Shown here: piece by piece, positions 33,030-43,470 of the stretch | Layout of the letters: each line of letters begins with the position of its first letter | Position numbering within the stretch: position 1 is the first letter of the stretch | NCBI RefSeq assembly: GCF_023078275.1 | Contig: NC_062996.1 | Coordinates: forward strand, 62,001-126,000 | DNA: 64,000 bases | Reading direction: 5' to 3' | Source of the DNA: Leguminivora glycinivorella | Lineage: Eukaryota; Arthropoda; Insecta; Lepidoptera; Tortricidae | The notes under the pieces: generated by a model | Seen by the model: the letters and a program-made list of their open reading frames with translations, nothing else | What the model was told of the DNA's origin: nothing | Databases searched by the model: none | Made by a program: the position numbers and the translations under genes

Positions 33030-33171
33030 CTTTGGCTCTCAGTGCTGCCTGGAGCCTCTGACGCAGCTCGGCCTGGCAGCGCTGCACCTGCATCTTGAAG
33101 GAGCTCGCCTCCCGCAGGCGCCTCTCACACTCCCCGCAGATGCCACTCTGCTCCTCATTGCTTGATGCCAG
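33030..33171 (-). CDS. ZAD-C2H2 gene copy A, exon 2
   Basis: The exon follows the acceptor TACTACATCTTGCAG and encodes LASSNEEQSGICGECERRLR, then EASSFKMQVQRCQAELRQRL and QAALRAKG, ending AAAG|GTAAAC. It is the second half of the ZAD, giving the second CxxC (CGEC) and the long helix used for dimerisation. It starts in phase 0, matching exon 1, and ends in phase 1, matching exon 3. Copy B differs by one residue (KMQV to KVQV). The donor lies 12 bp from a SINE head in both copies. Confidence 0.85.
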
Positions 33172-33372
33172 CTGCAAGATGTAGTATAGGGTCATAGTTA
33201 GCATCCATATACACTTTAAGCGCAACACACACAGACCGCGGGCGCGGGACCTAGCAGACGGGCTCGTTTTTCACACCCTTCACACAGAGCGCGGGCACGG
33301 CGGGCGCGGCGGGCCCGCAGCGGCCCCGGCGCGGGTTCTCACCGCCATCGATCGTTGGCAGTCTGCACCAAG

Positions 33373-33620
33373 ATGTCAGAACATATGGACACAGACGAGG
33401 AATTATCATTTCTGCTAGTTTTGAGGAATAAAGTTCGCAAAAGAAAAATAAAACCGGGTTCACGAAATTAATAAGAAACAATTAATATTTGGAGAGTACC
33501 ATAGACTGTGTAGAGAACTGGAAACATATGAACATAGATTTTTTAAATTATTTTCACATGTCAAAGGCAGCCTTTGAAGCGTTACATGAAACATTGAGTG
33601 CAAAAATATACAAACAGGAT
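33373..33620 (+). pseudogene. PIF/Harbinger transposase, N-terminal remnant
   Basis: Plus-strand reading starts MDTDEELSFLLVLRN and a basic stretch, stops, then in another frame reads FGEYHRLCRELETYEHRFFK and, after a further shift, MSKAAFEALHETLSAKIYKQ. This pattern (basic start, then a GEY..L..EL...E.RF.KYF.MS...F..L motif) is that of the N-terminus of PIF/Harbinger transposases. No DDE catalytic region follows, because another repeat begins at about 33625. It lies antisense in intron 1 of the ZAD gene. The block-B copy is at 58516-58762. It is a dead transposase fragment. Confidence 0.6.
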
Positions 33621-33624
33621 CCAA

Positions 33625-33860
33625 CAACATACAATCACGCCTGTTTCCCATAAAGGGGTAGGCAGAGCAGATGAAACTGCAAAAGATACAGTGCCACTCT
33701 TGGCAAATAAGGGGTTGAAAGAAAACTAAACTGTGACATTTCAGTGATAGTCTGCCAGCCTCTCGCCTACGCCACAATTTACCCCATATCCCACAGTCGC
33801 CTTCTACGACACCCACGGGAAGAAAGGGGGTGGTGAAATTCTTAACCCGTCACCACACGG
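33625..33860. repeat. Lepidopteran interspersed repeat (AATCACGCCTGT type)
   Basis: It begins CAATCACGCCTGTTTCCCAT and runs through CAGTGCCACTCTTGGCAAAT to GACACCCACGGGAAGAAAGG. Other copies lie near 20963, 41435 and 58774. ORFs read across it are repeat-derived. Confidence 0.65.
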
Positions 33861-34014
33861 ATACAAATACAAACAAACAAACAAAACAACAGGACACAAA
33901 TTTTCACACGAAACAGGATTCAAATTTTGTAAATAAATACAAACGCCATGAAATGCACGCGCCCGCCCGACGCGCTGTGTGTGAGCTGATACGCAAACCA
34001 AGGAATAACGAAAA

Positions 34015-34613
34015 ACCGGCCAAGTGCGAGTCGGGCTCGCGCACAAAGGGTTCCGTAGCAGCAAATATAATAAACCAATAACTTAACCAAAATTACAGTT
34101 AAATCAACCTATCTCAAAAACTATAAGAGATACTTTGATCAAACCAAAAATCGTTGAAAGAGTTAATTAGCATGCATCACCTCTATTTTTTTTAGAATTT
34201 TATACCCCGTAGTTATAAAAATAGAGGGGGGGGGGACATACTTTTTACGACTTTGAGAGCTGATATCTCAAAAACCGTTCACTTTAAGAAAAATGTTTTT
34301 TAGAAAACTTTATATCATTTTAAAAGACCTTTCCATTGATACCCCACACGGGTATGTACATCGAAAAAAAAATTTTCATCCCTCAGTTACATGTATGGGG
34401 GCCCCACCCCCAATTCTTTTTTTTACTATTTAGTGTCATAATTTTGTAGCGGTTCATACAACACATATTCCCATCAAATTTCATCACTGTAGTACTTATA
34501 GTTTCCGAGTAAATCGGCTGTGACAGACGGACAGACGGACAGACGGACAGACGGACAGACGGACATGACGAAACTATAAGGGTTCCGTTTTTGCCATTTT
34601 GGCTACGGAACCC
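34015..34613 (+). mobile_element. Repeat insertion in intron 1 of copy A, absent in B
   Basis: The insertion starts CGGCCAAGTGCGAGTCGG and ends GGCTACGGAACCCTAAAA. In block B the flanks are joined (ACGAAAAAAGCTGCCATC at about 59150-59166). It contains (GGACAGAC)n at 34523-34562. This is a very common insect repeat whose class I do not assign firmly. Confidence 0.75.
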
Positions 34614-34640
34614 TAAAAAAAGCTGCTATCATTCACTTAC

Positions 34641-34769
34641 TTTGATCACGAAGCATTCTTCAATCATGAACGAGTATATCTCCGTAATGCCGTGACGAGT
34701 GTACGGCGTCCTCAAATCTTTCGCCGAAGGCCGCTGCAGGCAGCAGTGGCACTGATTTGTCGGTTCCAT
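34641..34769 (-). CDS. ZAD-C2H2 gene copy A, exon 1
   Basis: This 129-nt exon encodes the N-terminal 43 residues: MEPTNQCHCCLQRPSAKDLR, then a TPYTRHGITEIYSFMIEE segment and CFVIK, ending ATCAAA|GTAAGT in phase 0. CHCC supplies the first CxxC of the ZAD. The ATG is the only one that puts the CxxC at the usual position 7-10. The protein is identical to copy B. About 100 bp upstream is conserved among copies A, B and C, suggesting a shared promoter region. Confidence 0.83.
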
Positions 34770-35154
34770 AATAATACGTACATTAAAACACACTGCGTCG
34801 ACTTTATTCGCACGTTTAAAATATATAACTTTCAGATTCTACTTGTTTGTTTCACGAGATAAACAGATTCGCGCGATCATCACAATGACACAATCCTTCC
34901 TGCCAAAATAATGGAGCGAAAACGAAAAGTAACTAAGAGAGTCGTCAATGACGTTGACGCCATAAAAATAAAATACGACTTTTTTTTTGTAATTTTATGG
35001 CCTGGTATCCAGACCTTTAAGCGAAAAAATTGGTTGTCTGTAAAGTCAGTTTACGGACGGTAGTTTAACGTGATAACGTCAAACATTACAGTATTATAGA
35101 CAGGGGCGGTCAGAGTATAGCAAACGGGGCCCGATTCTGGGACTTTTTTCACGT

Positions 35155-35652
35155 TTTTTTATTTATTTATTAAAAATACACAAAAGTTAACAGTATTTTA
35201 CCAAAGCACTTATGTGGTAATATAATTATGTACATGTTAAATTGACATAAATAAAAGCAAACACACTTAAAAGTTAAACTATGGTTATTACATTAATCAC
35301 CTAAGGAGTGTAGAGTCTATGAACCTTAAGAGTTTTCTGTAAAACACACCAACACTATCAGCAAATATGTCAATATCGTCTGTCTCCAACATGATGCGGT
35401 TAAGAGCAGCTCGGGCTCGAGCGGTGCGCCGGCCGCCGCGAACAGGCGCCGCCGCCGCCGCGCCGGCACCGCGCCCGGCATGCCAACCACCACATTCGCT
35501 CTTGGCACTTGCAGCCCCATTCTCTCAAGCACGGATGCGTCATCTACTCTATGGTGAAACAGTTGGCGGTAATGCATAATATGCAGCAGTTTCCGTCTGG
35601 TTTCTAGAGTTTGAAGACCAACCATTCCTGTTACGAATAGAGATGCATACAT
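35155..35652 (-). pseudogene. LINE ORF2 C-terminal remnant (Jockey/CR1-like)
   Basis: The minus frame reads TRRKLLHIMHYRQLFHHRVD, then DASVLERMGLQVPRANV, the conserved tail of Jockey/CR1-like ORF2 proteins (R..LH..HY..L.....D..VLER..L.VP). A GC-rich part follows, and then an AT-rich 3' end with ATTTATTTATT near 35160. The RT and endonuclease are absent. It is a 5'-truncated LINE. Confidence 0.65.
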
Positions 35653-35739
35653 ATATGGGTAATATCAGTACAGTCGTTTGTAAATGTGCCTACAGAACTT
35701 CCTCTGCACTCTTTCTAGCATAGTGTTTTGTTCTTATTA

Positions 35740-36330
35740 GAAAGAATGCATTAAAATAAGCATCTTTTATAAATTAAAGTTTTTTTTAAAACCTACTAAT
35801 TTAGGAGTTAGAGTGGTGCAAAGTTGCAAAATTCTCCCGTAGCATTACTAAGGCGCCAGAGACAGAAAGCGATATCGACGGAGCCCCGCTTATTACAGAA
35901 ACTGCACAGAATAGGAGCCTTCGGCCGTTTGAAGATACCTAACGAACCTAACCTATAGCCTATACCTATATAAAAGTCGTCATTTTGTATCCTAGACCGT
36001 TTGCGAGACACGCGTTAATGTTATTAAAGTGCTAGTGCCATTTACTAATCTTAGAACCCTAATATCTCAGTAAATATTAATGGAGAAGAAAAAGTTTATA
36101 TAACAAAACATCCTTATTTAAACGTGTTCTATATGATTTATCAATATTAACATAGGTTATATTGGTAAAAAAAATCATCGTAAATTTATTAAGTCTCTGG
36201 CGCCTTAGTAAATACTATGGGAAAATTCGCAACTTCGTACTGCTCTAACTCCTAAATAAGTAGGTTTTTCAAACAACTTCATTCTATAAAAGATGCTTAT
36301 TTTAATGCAATCTTTCATGTTTTTAAATTA
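35740..36330. mobile_element. Foldback MITE with arms of about 130 bp
   Basis: ATTAAAATAAGCATCTTTTATA at about 35750 and AGGAGTTAGAG...GGCGCCAGAGAC are mirrored by GTCTCTGGCGCC at 36192 and TATAAAAGATGCTTATTTTA at about 36285. The centre holds no ORF. Confidence 0.75.
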
Positions 36331-36570
36331 CAAACACTTAAAAATAATAAACACGGGCGCGCCATCTGTCGCAGCTGTGGTGCTTTACTCAGGCCACACG
36401 CTACAACCATACCGAGCGCATCGATCAGCCGCTTAGTTCCAACGCGCGCCAATAGATGGCGCTTAAGCTATATTGGGAAACGGGACAATGACGTCATCTT
36501 TTTCGTGCATGCTGCCCGTAGTAACGAGTTATTAGACGTTATCACGTCAAAAATAAGACTGGGGGATACC

Positions 36571-37132
36571 CAAAGACCTTTACAGGGGACAGCCAAAGAC
36601 CTTTACAGGGGACAGCTCAATCACATTTTTTGCCATACGAAATTAAACCTTATTACTGAAACAGAAAGTCGATCGTATCAGACTAGCGAAAACGGTCCAC
36701 ATGAGAGGACATTGTTTGGGCTGGTGTCCCTCTCGCACGTGTTGCCAGTGTTAATGAGGTTCCCATATTAGTAGTATTTTTATCTGTATATTACCTGACT
36801 TTATAACTTCTTATTTTAATGTTATATTCAAACTAGGGTTTCGATATATTTCAAAAAATTTGAAAATAATTATAATGTAATTATTTTGATTTTTGATGCC
36901 AGTAAATCAAAGATTTGTATAATTAAAAAATACTTTCAATTGGGTGTTAGTAGATTTAGTAGTAACTTTGAAAATTGACTGGTATCCCCAATTTATGACA
37001 ATGATGACGTCACTGAATAATGTTGACATTGTCAGCAAGTGCGAGAGGGACACCAGCCCAAACAATTACCTCTCATGTGGACACACTTTTTGACCTAACC
37101 AAACAATCTAGTTTAATAATTCTAAATCTATG
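36571..37132 (+). mobile_element. hAT MITE with a duplicated left tip
   Basis: The first 22 bases (CAAAGACCTTTACAGGGGAC plus AG) occur twice in tandem, at 36571 and 36593, before the rest of the element. It ends AATCTATG at 37132. The downstream flank is a piece of the Harbinger MITE (37133-37162), followed by another hAT MITE copy. Confidence 0.85.
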
Positions 37133-37162
37133 GAAAATTAAGACTCGTCTGTTGCCGGCCTT

Positions 37163-37484
37163 AGAATTATTAAACTAGATTGTGGAATCACATTTTCTGC
37201 CATACTAAATTGAACCTTGTCACTGAGACAGAAAGGTGATCGTATCAGACTAGCGAAAACGGTCCACATGAGAGGGCATTGTTTGGGCTGGTGTCCCTCT
37301 CGCACGTGTGGCCAGTGTTAGTGAGGTTACCATAGTAGTAGTATTTTTATCTGTATATTATCTGACTTTATAACTTCTTATATTATTTTAGTGTTATATT
37401 CAAACTAGAAATATGTTCAAATGGGTATTAGTAGATTTGGTAGTAACTTTGAAAATTGACTCGTATCCCCAATGTATGACACAA
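37163..37484 (+). mobile_element. hAT MITE, right end lost
   Basis: It begins AGAATTATTAAACTAGATTG without the first ten bases and runs to AATGTATGACA, where block D sequence begins. It belongs to the diverged subfamily (TGTGGCCAGTG). Confidence 0.75.
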
Positions 37485-37824
37485 GCCCCCCTAATAAAAA
37501 TTCGTGTAAAATGCATATACTCATCCTTGACTTCCTTATGACTTAGATAATGTATTGAAAAAGGATGGATATATGCTAGTTATTTCTCTTTTTGGTAGGT
37601 GGTCCCTGGTTTTGTGTTAGCTAGGGATGTTACTTTGTCGATTCAATTATCGATAAAATATGCACTTACTTACGTTCTCACCTTAAAAATAATATAAACG
37701 TTATATATATAAAAGTAACGAAAACATACAATATTGATATAAACATTTCATTTGGATTATTATGTGGCTTTTTGGCTATGAAAGTCATATATTCATACAT
37801 TCTTGCCTTCTTGGCTAACCGTAC

Positions 37825-38309
37825 CTACTGATTGCAAATAAATGGTTTGTTTATGTACTTACCTACATAAACGGTCACTTCTCTACTCTTACCAAGTCCT
37901 AATATTACATTATCATACCTATATCTCTGATCATAGGTCTGTATGCCTCCCTTCTTCTGTAACGTGAATAAAAACGACGGCATGTTGTCTATGACTATAT
38001 TTCTATGACAGTGTAATATCGGCCTAAATAGTTTGTAAAAAAATAGAAGATGGGAGATACGAGTATAAAACAAATAAATACATTCTTCTCTTCTCCTTAC
38101 GCAAAGACCTAAGTAATTTAATTCGTGTAGCATCCCTCTATTAATTTCTAGTCCACCACTCAAGAATCTACTTATACTTACCTCAATAATATTTTCTCTA
38201 TCAAATAGAAAATAAAACAAAACGGCAGTGTAGGTACCAAAATTTATTATTTCAATAGTTTCACCTATTTTTAGTTTATTTTTAATAATGTTTGAGAATT
38301 TCTGGAAAA
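37825..38309 (-). CDS. Unassigned ORF after a splice acceptor (block D)
   Basis: After an acceptor-like TTTTTTAG at 38310 the frame is open for about 160 residues: FQKFSNIIKNKLKIGETIEI, then INFGTYTAVLFYFLFDRENI and on to KGGIQTYDQRYRYDNVILGL and INKPFICNQ. I do not recognise the family. Inside it a GAG|GTAAGTATA donor, a TTCACGTTACAG acceptor and a TAG|GTAAGTAC donor fall in compatible phase, so it may be two exons read through as one. The partner copy at 61410-61861 has a one-base loss that breaks the frame. If joined to the THAP exon at 38615-38691, the phase gives YFPEILKHY then a stop, so that join does not work. Real coding status is uncertain. Confidence 0.3.
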
Positions 38310-38614
38310 CTAAAAAATACTATAAGTTTTATTCACTAGAAATGTTACATTACCATTTACCCAGTCTGTGATACCTGATTATCATTAATCATTTTTATGT
38401 CCTTTTCAATGCAAGAATGTCAATAGAGTTAATGTCGGGACGTCGATAAAAATGACACATCACTAGTACAAAAACATAACCTAAAAACAGTTTGGAGAAA
38501 CTTCAGAACAGAATTTAACATGGTAGTAGTTATTATATAAACTATGAAAAGATCGTATTTTATGCTTTGTTTAGATCCTACAAATAATAGTATCAATAAC
38601 TGACCGAAATTCAC

Positions 38615-38691
38615 TAATGAAACACAGCAGGTTCTTGGGAGTTTTCTTTTCTCCATGTACGTGAATTACAGTCCTTAATCACACAAGCCAT
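38615..38691 (-). CDS. THAP-type first exon, second type (block D)
   Basis: This 77-nt exon reads MACVIKDCNSRTWRKENSQE and PAVFH plus two bases, then GTGAAT as a weak donor. The length equals that of the other THAP-type exons. The two bases are TA where the others have CG, so a TAG is created if it is unspliced. The CxxxxC pair and the FH end fit the beginning of a THAP domain. The counterpart is at 61001-61077. It is likely a decayed tandem paralogue of the exon at 39297-39373. Confidence 0.45.
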
Positions 38692-38886
38692 AATCACACA
38701 AGGAACTTGAACACTCACACATAAGAATTTAGCAGAATCATCAACTATCTATCTATCTATCTATCAGGAATAAACACAATTAAATTAAAAATCGGCCAGA
38801 CGACCGCCGAGATATTTGATCTAATATAATACGATTATGTACAATTGTCAAAGGTAGACACCTGGGGAGACATCTGGGGGCCTGCT

Positions 38887-38989
38887 TCATTTCAGCTTCT
38901 TGGCCTTCTTTTTGGTGGAGTCTTGGGAGTAAAAGAACCGCGAGCATCGCACCTTGAACTTCGTGTTTCCGGTCTTCTTCTTCGGAAAT
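38887..38989 (-). pseudogene. RpL38-like exon, truncated (block D)
   Basis: After the acceptor ATATATTTCTTAG the exon reads FPKKKTGNTKFKVRCSRFFY, SQDSTKKKAKKLK, then TGA. NTKFKVRCSRF and the KKAKKLK stretch match the second half of ribosomal protein L38 (family form NTKFK.RCSRFLYTLV...KA.KLKQSLPPG). The plus-strand counterpart (60714-60855) has TGG in place of the TGA and continues SLPPDV. So this copy is cut short. In phase it joins the THAP-type exon at 39297-39373. Confidence 0.6.
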
Positions 38990-39296
38990 CTAAGAAATAT
39001 ATAAAGTTGAATTTGTAAAATAGCTAAATAACAAGAGAATCATAACAAAGAACAATAATCATTGATGGCGTTTTTAAGGTATGAATATTGATAGGTTATT
39101 ATTGCAAGGTCGATAAAACACATCACATCACTATGCTAAAAAACATAACCTTTCCGAGTTTGAGAAAACTTCCAAAAAATATGCAAAAATCTATACAGAA
39201 TTGAATAAGGTTTGAATTGTATAAACTACTAATATGTACATTTATATTTCTGCCAGGTCGTATCAATAAATATTATCAAAAACTCAAGAAACTTAC

Positions 39297-39373
39297 CGAT
39301 GAAATGATATAACCTCTTGCGTGTTTTCTTTTCTTCCTGAATGTGATTTGCAACACTTGATCACACAAGCCAT
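39297..39373 (-). CDS. THAP-type first exon (block D)
   Basis: This 77-nt exon reads MACVIKCCKSHSGRKENTQE and VISFH plus CG, then a GTAAGT donor. ISFHR before the intron is the usual end of the first exon of THAP genes. It pairs in phase with the L38-like exon at 38887-38989. The intron holds the empty target GTTTTCTC of the hAT MITE that occupies the other copy. Confidence 0.55.
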
Positions 39374-39767
39374 AGTCAGAAATGAAACTTGGAACTATCA
39401 CAAATATACACTGAGCTATTTTTTCCACGATCTATCAGAAATCGTCACAAAATAAATAAATATCGTCAAGACGACCATTGAAGTCGCGCTAAAAACTCGA
39501 ACCAATATAATACGACTATGTACAGTTGTCAAAGATGGTGACCGAGTGTGAAATGACAAACGTATATTTAATTTTGCCGTATAATAAATGGACCCCAGGT
39601 CCGTTTTGACATCAGCATTTAGGGACAACCTTCGAGAAAACGAAAGAAGTTGTGGAATATTGTCTCATTCGCTCCTATAAAAAAGGTAATAGTGTGGTGT
39701 GAGTAAGATACATGTCACCGAGCTCTTATTTTAGCATGGCTTCCATGCTTTAGTTATACTTCCGTGG

Positions 39768-39895
39768 TATGACAGTGATGACGTCACTGAAAAATGTTGA
39801 CATTGTCAGTAAGTGCGAGAGGGACACCAGCCCAAACAATGACCTCTCATGTGGACACACTTTTTGACCTAATTACTCATTCTGGTTTAACTGTA
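39768..39895 (+). mobile_element. hAT MITE right-end fragment
   Basis: It starts within GTATGACAGTGATGACGTCA and ends near TAATTACTCATTCTGGTTT. The terminal CTAAATCTATG is altered. Confidence 0.7.
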
Positions 39896-39992
39896 ATTCT
39901 GTGGCGTAAGTTGTTAACAAATATTAACTCACTGTCAGAACTGTGACGATAGTTAAACATGAAACTTCAGCAAAATATTGCTTTAGTTACAT

Positions 39993-40219
39993 AAAGCAAG
40001 GAACACACTACGCGGACGTCCGTCGTGAATCGACCGCGGACGGGGATCTGGACAATGGAAATTACACATAACCGTGCAAACTATCGGTCGACGGACGCGG
40101 TCGTGGCCTTGAGCGCACGGACGTCCGATCGAAATCTGGCTCGCTGGATGTTTTGTTCCGTGCACACTGTTCGGTCGCGGTCGTTTTACGACGGACGTCC
40201 GCGTAGTATGTTCCTAGCT
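39993..40219. mobile_element. MITE with AGGAACACACTACGCGGACG ends
   Basis: AAGCAAGGAACACACTACGC and GGACGTCCGTCG at the left are mirrored by CGACGGACGTCCGCGTAGTA and TGTTCCTAGCTT at the right, arms of about 32 bp. The interior is GC-rich with no real gene. Confidence 0.8.
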
Positions 40220-40508
40220 TAAACTTTAAGCGATAACCTACATTCAGAATGTGAAAAATGTAAATTAGTAACAGAGATCGAACGGATTTGCGACATTCTT
40301 AGTGACTTACGTCTTTTAATGACTTTTAGTGTTTTTAATGAGATGACCATTGAGGTATATGTACTACGTAGTACATATACATCAATGGAGATGACGCACA
40401 AAAATCCGATCTTTATTAGACAGATTTTATGCTTAATTGTCGCCACACAACTGACAGCCAGTTAATGTTTAACAACGTACGCAAATTGGGGGGACCCAAA
40501 TTCTGAAA
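40220..40508. other. Spacer before block B
   Basis: No gene or transposon end is recognised. A short palindromic stretch ATATGTACTACGTAGTACATAT is centred near 40368. Confidence 0.5.
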
Positions 40509-40749
40509 ATGCCCTAAAATAAGTTGAAATATTAAATAAAACATTTAATTATTTTTAAAATCGGGACTTAATCGCGTATAACTACATATTAAACTGACCT
40601 CCAACGTTTCAAGGACGGCGTTGTCCCTGTGGTCTCGGAGAAGACTGGCTTGAAATGACATCAACACCTGACAGCCGATGTGTAATAATCGTGAAAGTTT
40701 AAATCAGTGTTTTAAATAAAACATTGTTCTAATTATAGTGTTTAATTAC

Positions 40750-41140
40750 AAAATATCTGGGCGACCGAGCTTCGCTCGGTTCTATTTTAATATATCACGT
40801 CTTTGGATAAAAAAAAAACTCTTATAAATACAAAAACAAAAAAAAAGACAAAAAACAAAAACTTAATTTCTGGCCGGGATTCGAAACCCTGACACCTACG
40901 ATCTATCTGCGTACATTTGACCGACCTCGTGCGACTGAGCTACGCGGAATCGATGCGCGCGCGGCGAAATTAAGGACCATATTTTACGTTTACAAATGCG
41001 AAAGAAAAACTCAAGAAAACTCGAAAATTCGCGTTTTCCGGGATCTAAGGCTACGCTAGATCGATTTTTCACCCCGAAAACCCCCACAAAACAAATTTCA
41101 GCGAAATCGTTAGAGCGGTTTCCGAGATCGTCGGTATATA

Positions 41141-41179
<39 letters not shown>

Positions 41180-41212
41180 ATATACAAGAATTGCTCGTTT
41201 AATAGTATAAGA
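40750..41212 (-). mobile_element. tRNA-derived SINE insertion in block B
   Basis: The insert begins ATATCTGGGCGACCGAGC and ends TTTAATAGTATAAGATATT; in block A ACAAATATTAACC is uninterrupted at 20754. The minus strand shows an A-box-like GAGCTACGCGG inverse and a B box (GGGATTCGAAACCC inverse). An (AAAT)n run is at 41141-41180. Confidence 0.75.
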
Positions 41213-41596
41213 TATTAACCTACGATGTTACATTCTTTACATTTATATGGTCTCATTCCACTATTATGTCAGTGTCTCACGGTAGTTTTATTATTAAATT
41301 AACTTATGAATTAAATAAAAACATTAATATTTTTATTTATATTCTTAAGCATTAAAAACTTTGAACTTTAGGTTAGCTCCTTAGCCATGTATCCCAGCAA
41401 TTACTTCTTTCTTTGATTTACATACATACATACATATAATCACGCCTGTATCCCATAAAGGGTTAGGCAGAGCACATTAACTACTAAGTTTCAGTGCCAC
41501 TCTTGGCAAAAAGAGATTGAAAGAAATCTAAATTGTGATTCTTTGATTAACTTAAGTTCAAAGTGTTTATTTGTAAAACATAGGTACAGTATACAA

Positions 41597-41866
41597 TGGT
41601 GGATAAAATTATAAATATGGTAACACTATGCTTTGCCATTTGGCGTACAAAAACATGTCCTTAAAATAATTCTTACAATAACTTAACTAAGTATAAAATA
41701 AATCATAAAATATCGAATGTTATTCTGCTTTCTAATTTTAATTGTATGTCCACCGTTTTTCGTACGAAAAGTGTAATTGGTAAATTGGTACGAATTTCGT
41801 TTGTTTCAAAAATCAATGTATGTTCTCGAAAGATTCAAATTATAAGTAGATTGCAAGTATTGTAAC
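41597..41866. mobile_element. Unclassified 270-bp insertion in block B
   Basis: Block A reads GTATACATAATATGTCAATT at 21118; block B has 270 bp between GTATACA and AATATGTCAATT. The insert has no clear inverted ends or tail. Confidence 0.55.
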
Positions 41867-43446
41867 AATATGTCAATTGGGCCTTACTAGGGTACGGGAG
41901 TGCAACTTCTAAAATATGTTATTATTGTATTTGGGTGAATCAACATTCCTTTGCCAGTAAAACTTTGTATACTTGAGATAAGATAAGCTAGTGAGGTACA
42001 GTTTATTGATATATGTTTCAGCTCATAGTTCCCACACGTTGGGGTGATTTGAGGTACAGTTTTCTTCGCTATAGGTACAGTTATTTGGTGCAAAAATTCT
42101 GAATTTGATTTTCACGCCATCCAGACGGACGCTTGATATGTGTTAAAATGTCAAATATTAATATTAGCACCATCTAGCCGAGCGTACCCCAAAGGACCGT
42201 ACCTTTTCCTGTCCTGCAGTTTGGCAGAAGATTTAATGTTGTTAAAAAAGGGTTTATTTTGAGAATAAACGATTTATTTTTTTATTTTTTTATTTTTTTT
42301 TTCTGTATGGTTTTGGGGTACGTTTTTTTCTTAGACTTTATCTGTCTATACGGAGTTATATAAGTCTTTGCTGTCACGTACTTATTTGTTTGCGAACTTG
42401 TGGCAGTGGCGGAAAAGTGAAACTATGACAAAGACAAAAAATAACTTTTTGCCCTCTGTCACTTTTATTATAATTTGTAAGTGAGCATCTCGTTCGGTAG
42501 TGGTATTATTATTTAGCTGTGTAGTCGTAATGTCGTAACAGTGACATCTAGCGAACAACTTGCACTACGGCATATAATTGTTTTTCACGCCCTCTATCGT
42601 TACGTTTCCTAAACATATCCTAAGTACATCGGATTTACTATTTCCTTTGACTGAAAACACCGTGGCGCTTATTATTACAGAAAAGTAAAAAGGTAAAGTT
42701 CAATATGTCAGTGATTGTTTTGATATGCAGCAAAGGTTCGAATTCGATGATGTCACTATATCGCTGACAGCGTTTTCGGTGGCCAAAATATATAAAAATT
42801 ACACACAATTTTAATCGAAAATACGTAGTCATCATACACTTTTACTACCCAAAATCTATAAATATTGTTTTTTATGTCAAATACTACAGAAGACAATCAT
42901 TTATTGTGCCAAATTCGATATTAGCCTAGTAAGCCTATTCTTGCAAAAAGCAAGAACTAATGTTTGATTCACCCATTTTTATTTTTTACTAAATCTAATA
43001 TGTGAGTGTGTATAGTAAAACGTCCCACTTTGTCGGTTACCATTAAGGCGAGATTTACTTGTATCTTTATATGAATAAACTGGCAAAGCGGCTTTAGAGC
43101 AATCGACAAAGTGGGACGTTTTCAGTGCACACTCACATATATTCATAGTTTGTCTAAAAGTCTTACTGTACGTCTGTTAGTCCAAACTTCCAAAGATACT
43201 GGAGTAAGATGTGATTATCTATAAGGGCTACTTGCACCAACGAAAAGGGGGAGTTAACCCGAGGGTTAACAATCCATTTTATATGGAATTTGACAGATGA
43301 CAGCCCACTAACCCTGAGTTAAGTGGTGGGTGCTAGTGGGCCTAATTGGGCAAACATCTATCTTTAAATTAATGAATATTTAAACATGTTTAAATAATGT
43401 TGCATATTACCTTTTTTTTCCATTGTCGTACTACTATTTTGCCTAT

Positions 43447-43452
43447 TTTATT
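43447..43452 (-). promoter_or_regulatory. Poly(A) signal AATAAA, ZAD gene copy B
   Basis: AATAAA on the minus strand lies 19 bases beyond the stop codon at 43471-43473, in the same context as copy A. Confidence 0.5.
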
Positions 43453-43470
43453 TAATTTCTGTTGTTGACC

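Larger units (their letters stand above)
20537..34936 (-). repeat. Segmental duplication block A (ZAD gene copy A)
   Basis: From CCTAAAATAAGTTTAAATAT at about 20537 to GAGCGAAAACGAAAAG at about 34932 the sequence recurs in the same order at 40509-59470. Similarity is high over introns, exons and old repeats alike. Block A lacks several insertions present in B, and B lacks others present in A, which shows independent history after duplication. Confidence 0.88.
37484..39766 (-). repeat. Inverted duplication block D (THAP units)
   Basis: This block is repeated in inverse orientation on the right of the window: 37484-37860 matches 62941-63319, 37855-39680 matches 59490-61861, and 39440-39766 also matches 63680-64000. 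It carries two THAP-type exons, the L38-like exon and an unassigned ORF, all on the minus strand. Block D has empty sites for two transposons found in the other copy. Confidence 0.85.

Noticed and set aside
33804..34064. Minus ORF ending CGDGLRISPPPFFPWVS
   Set aside because: It reads a common lepidopteran interspersed repeat in antisense; the same ORF appears at 58945-59172.
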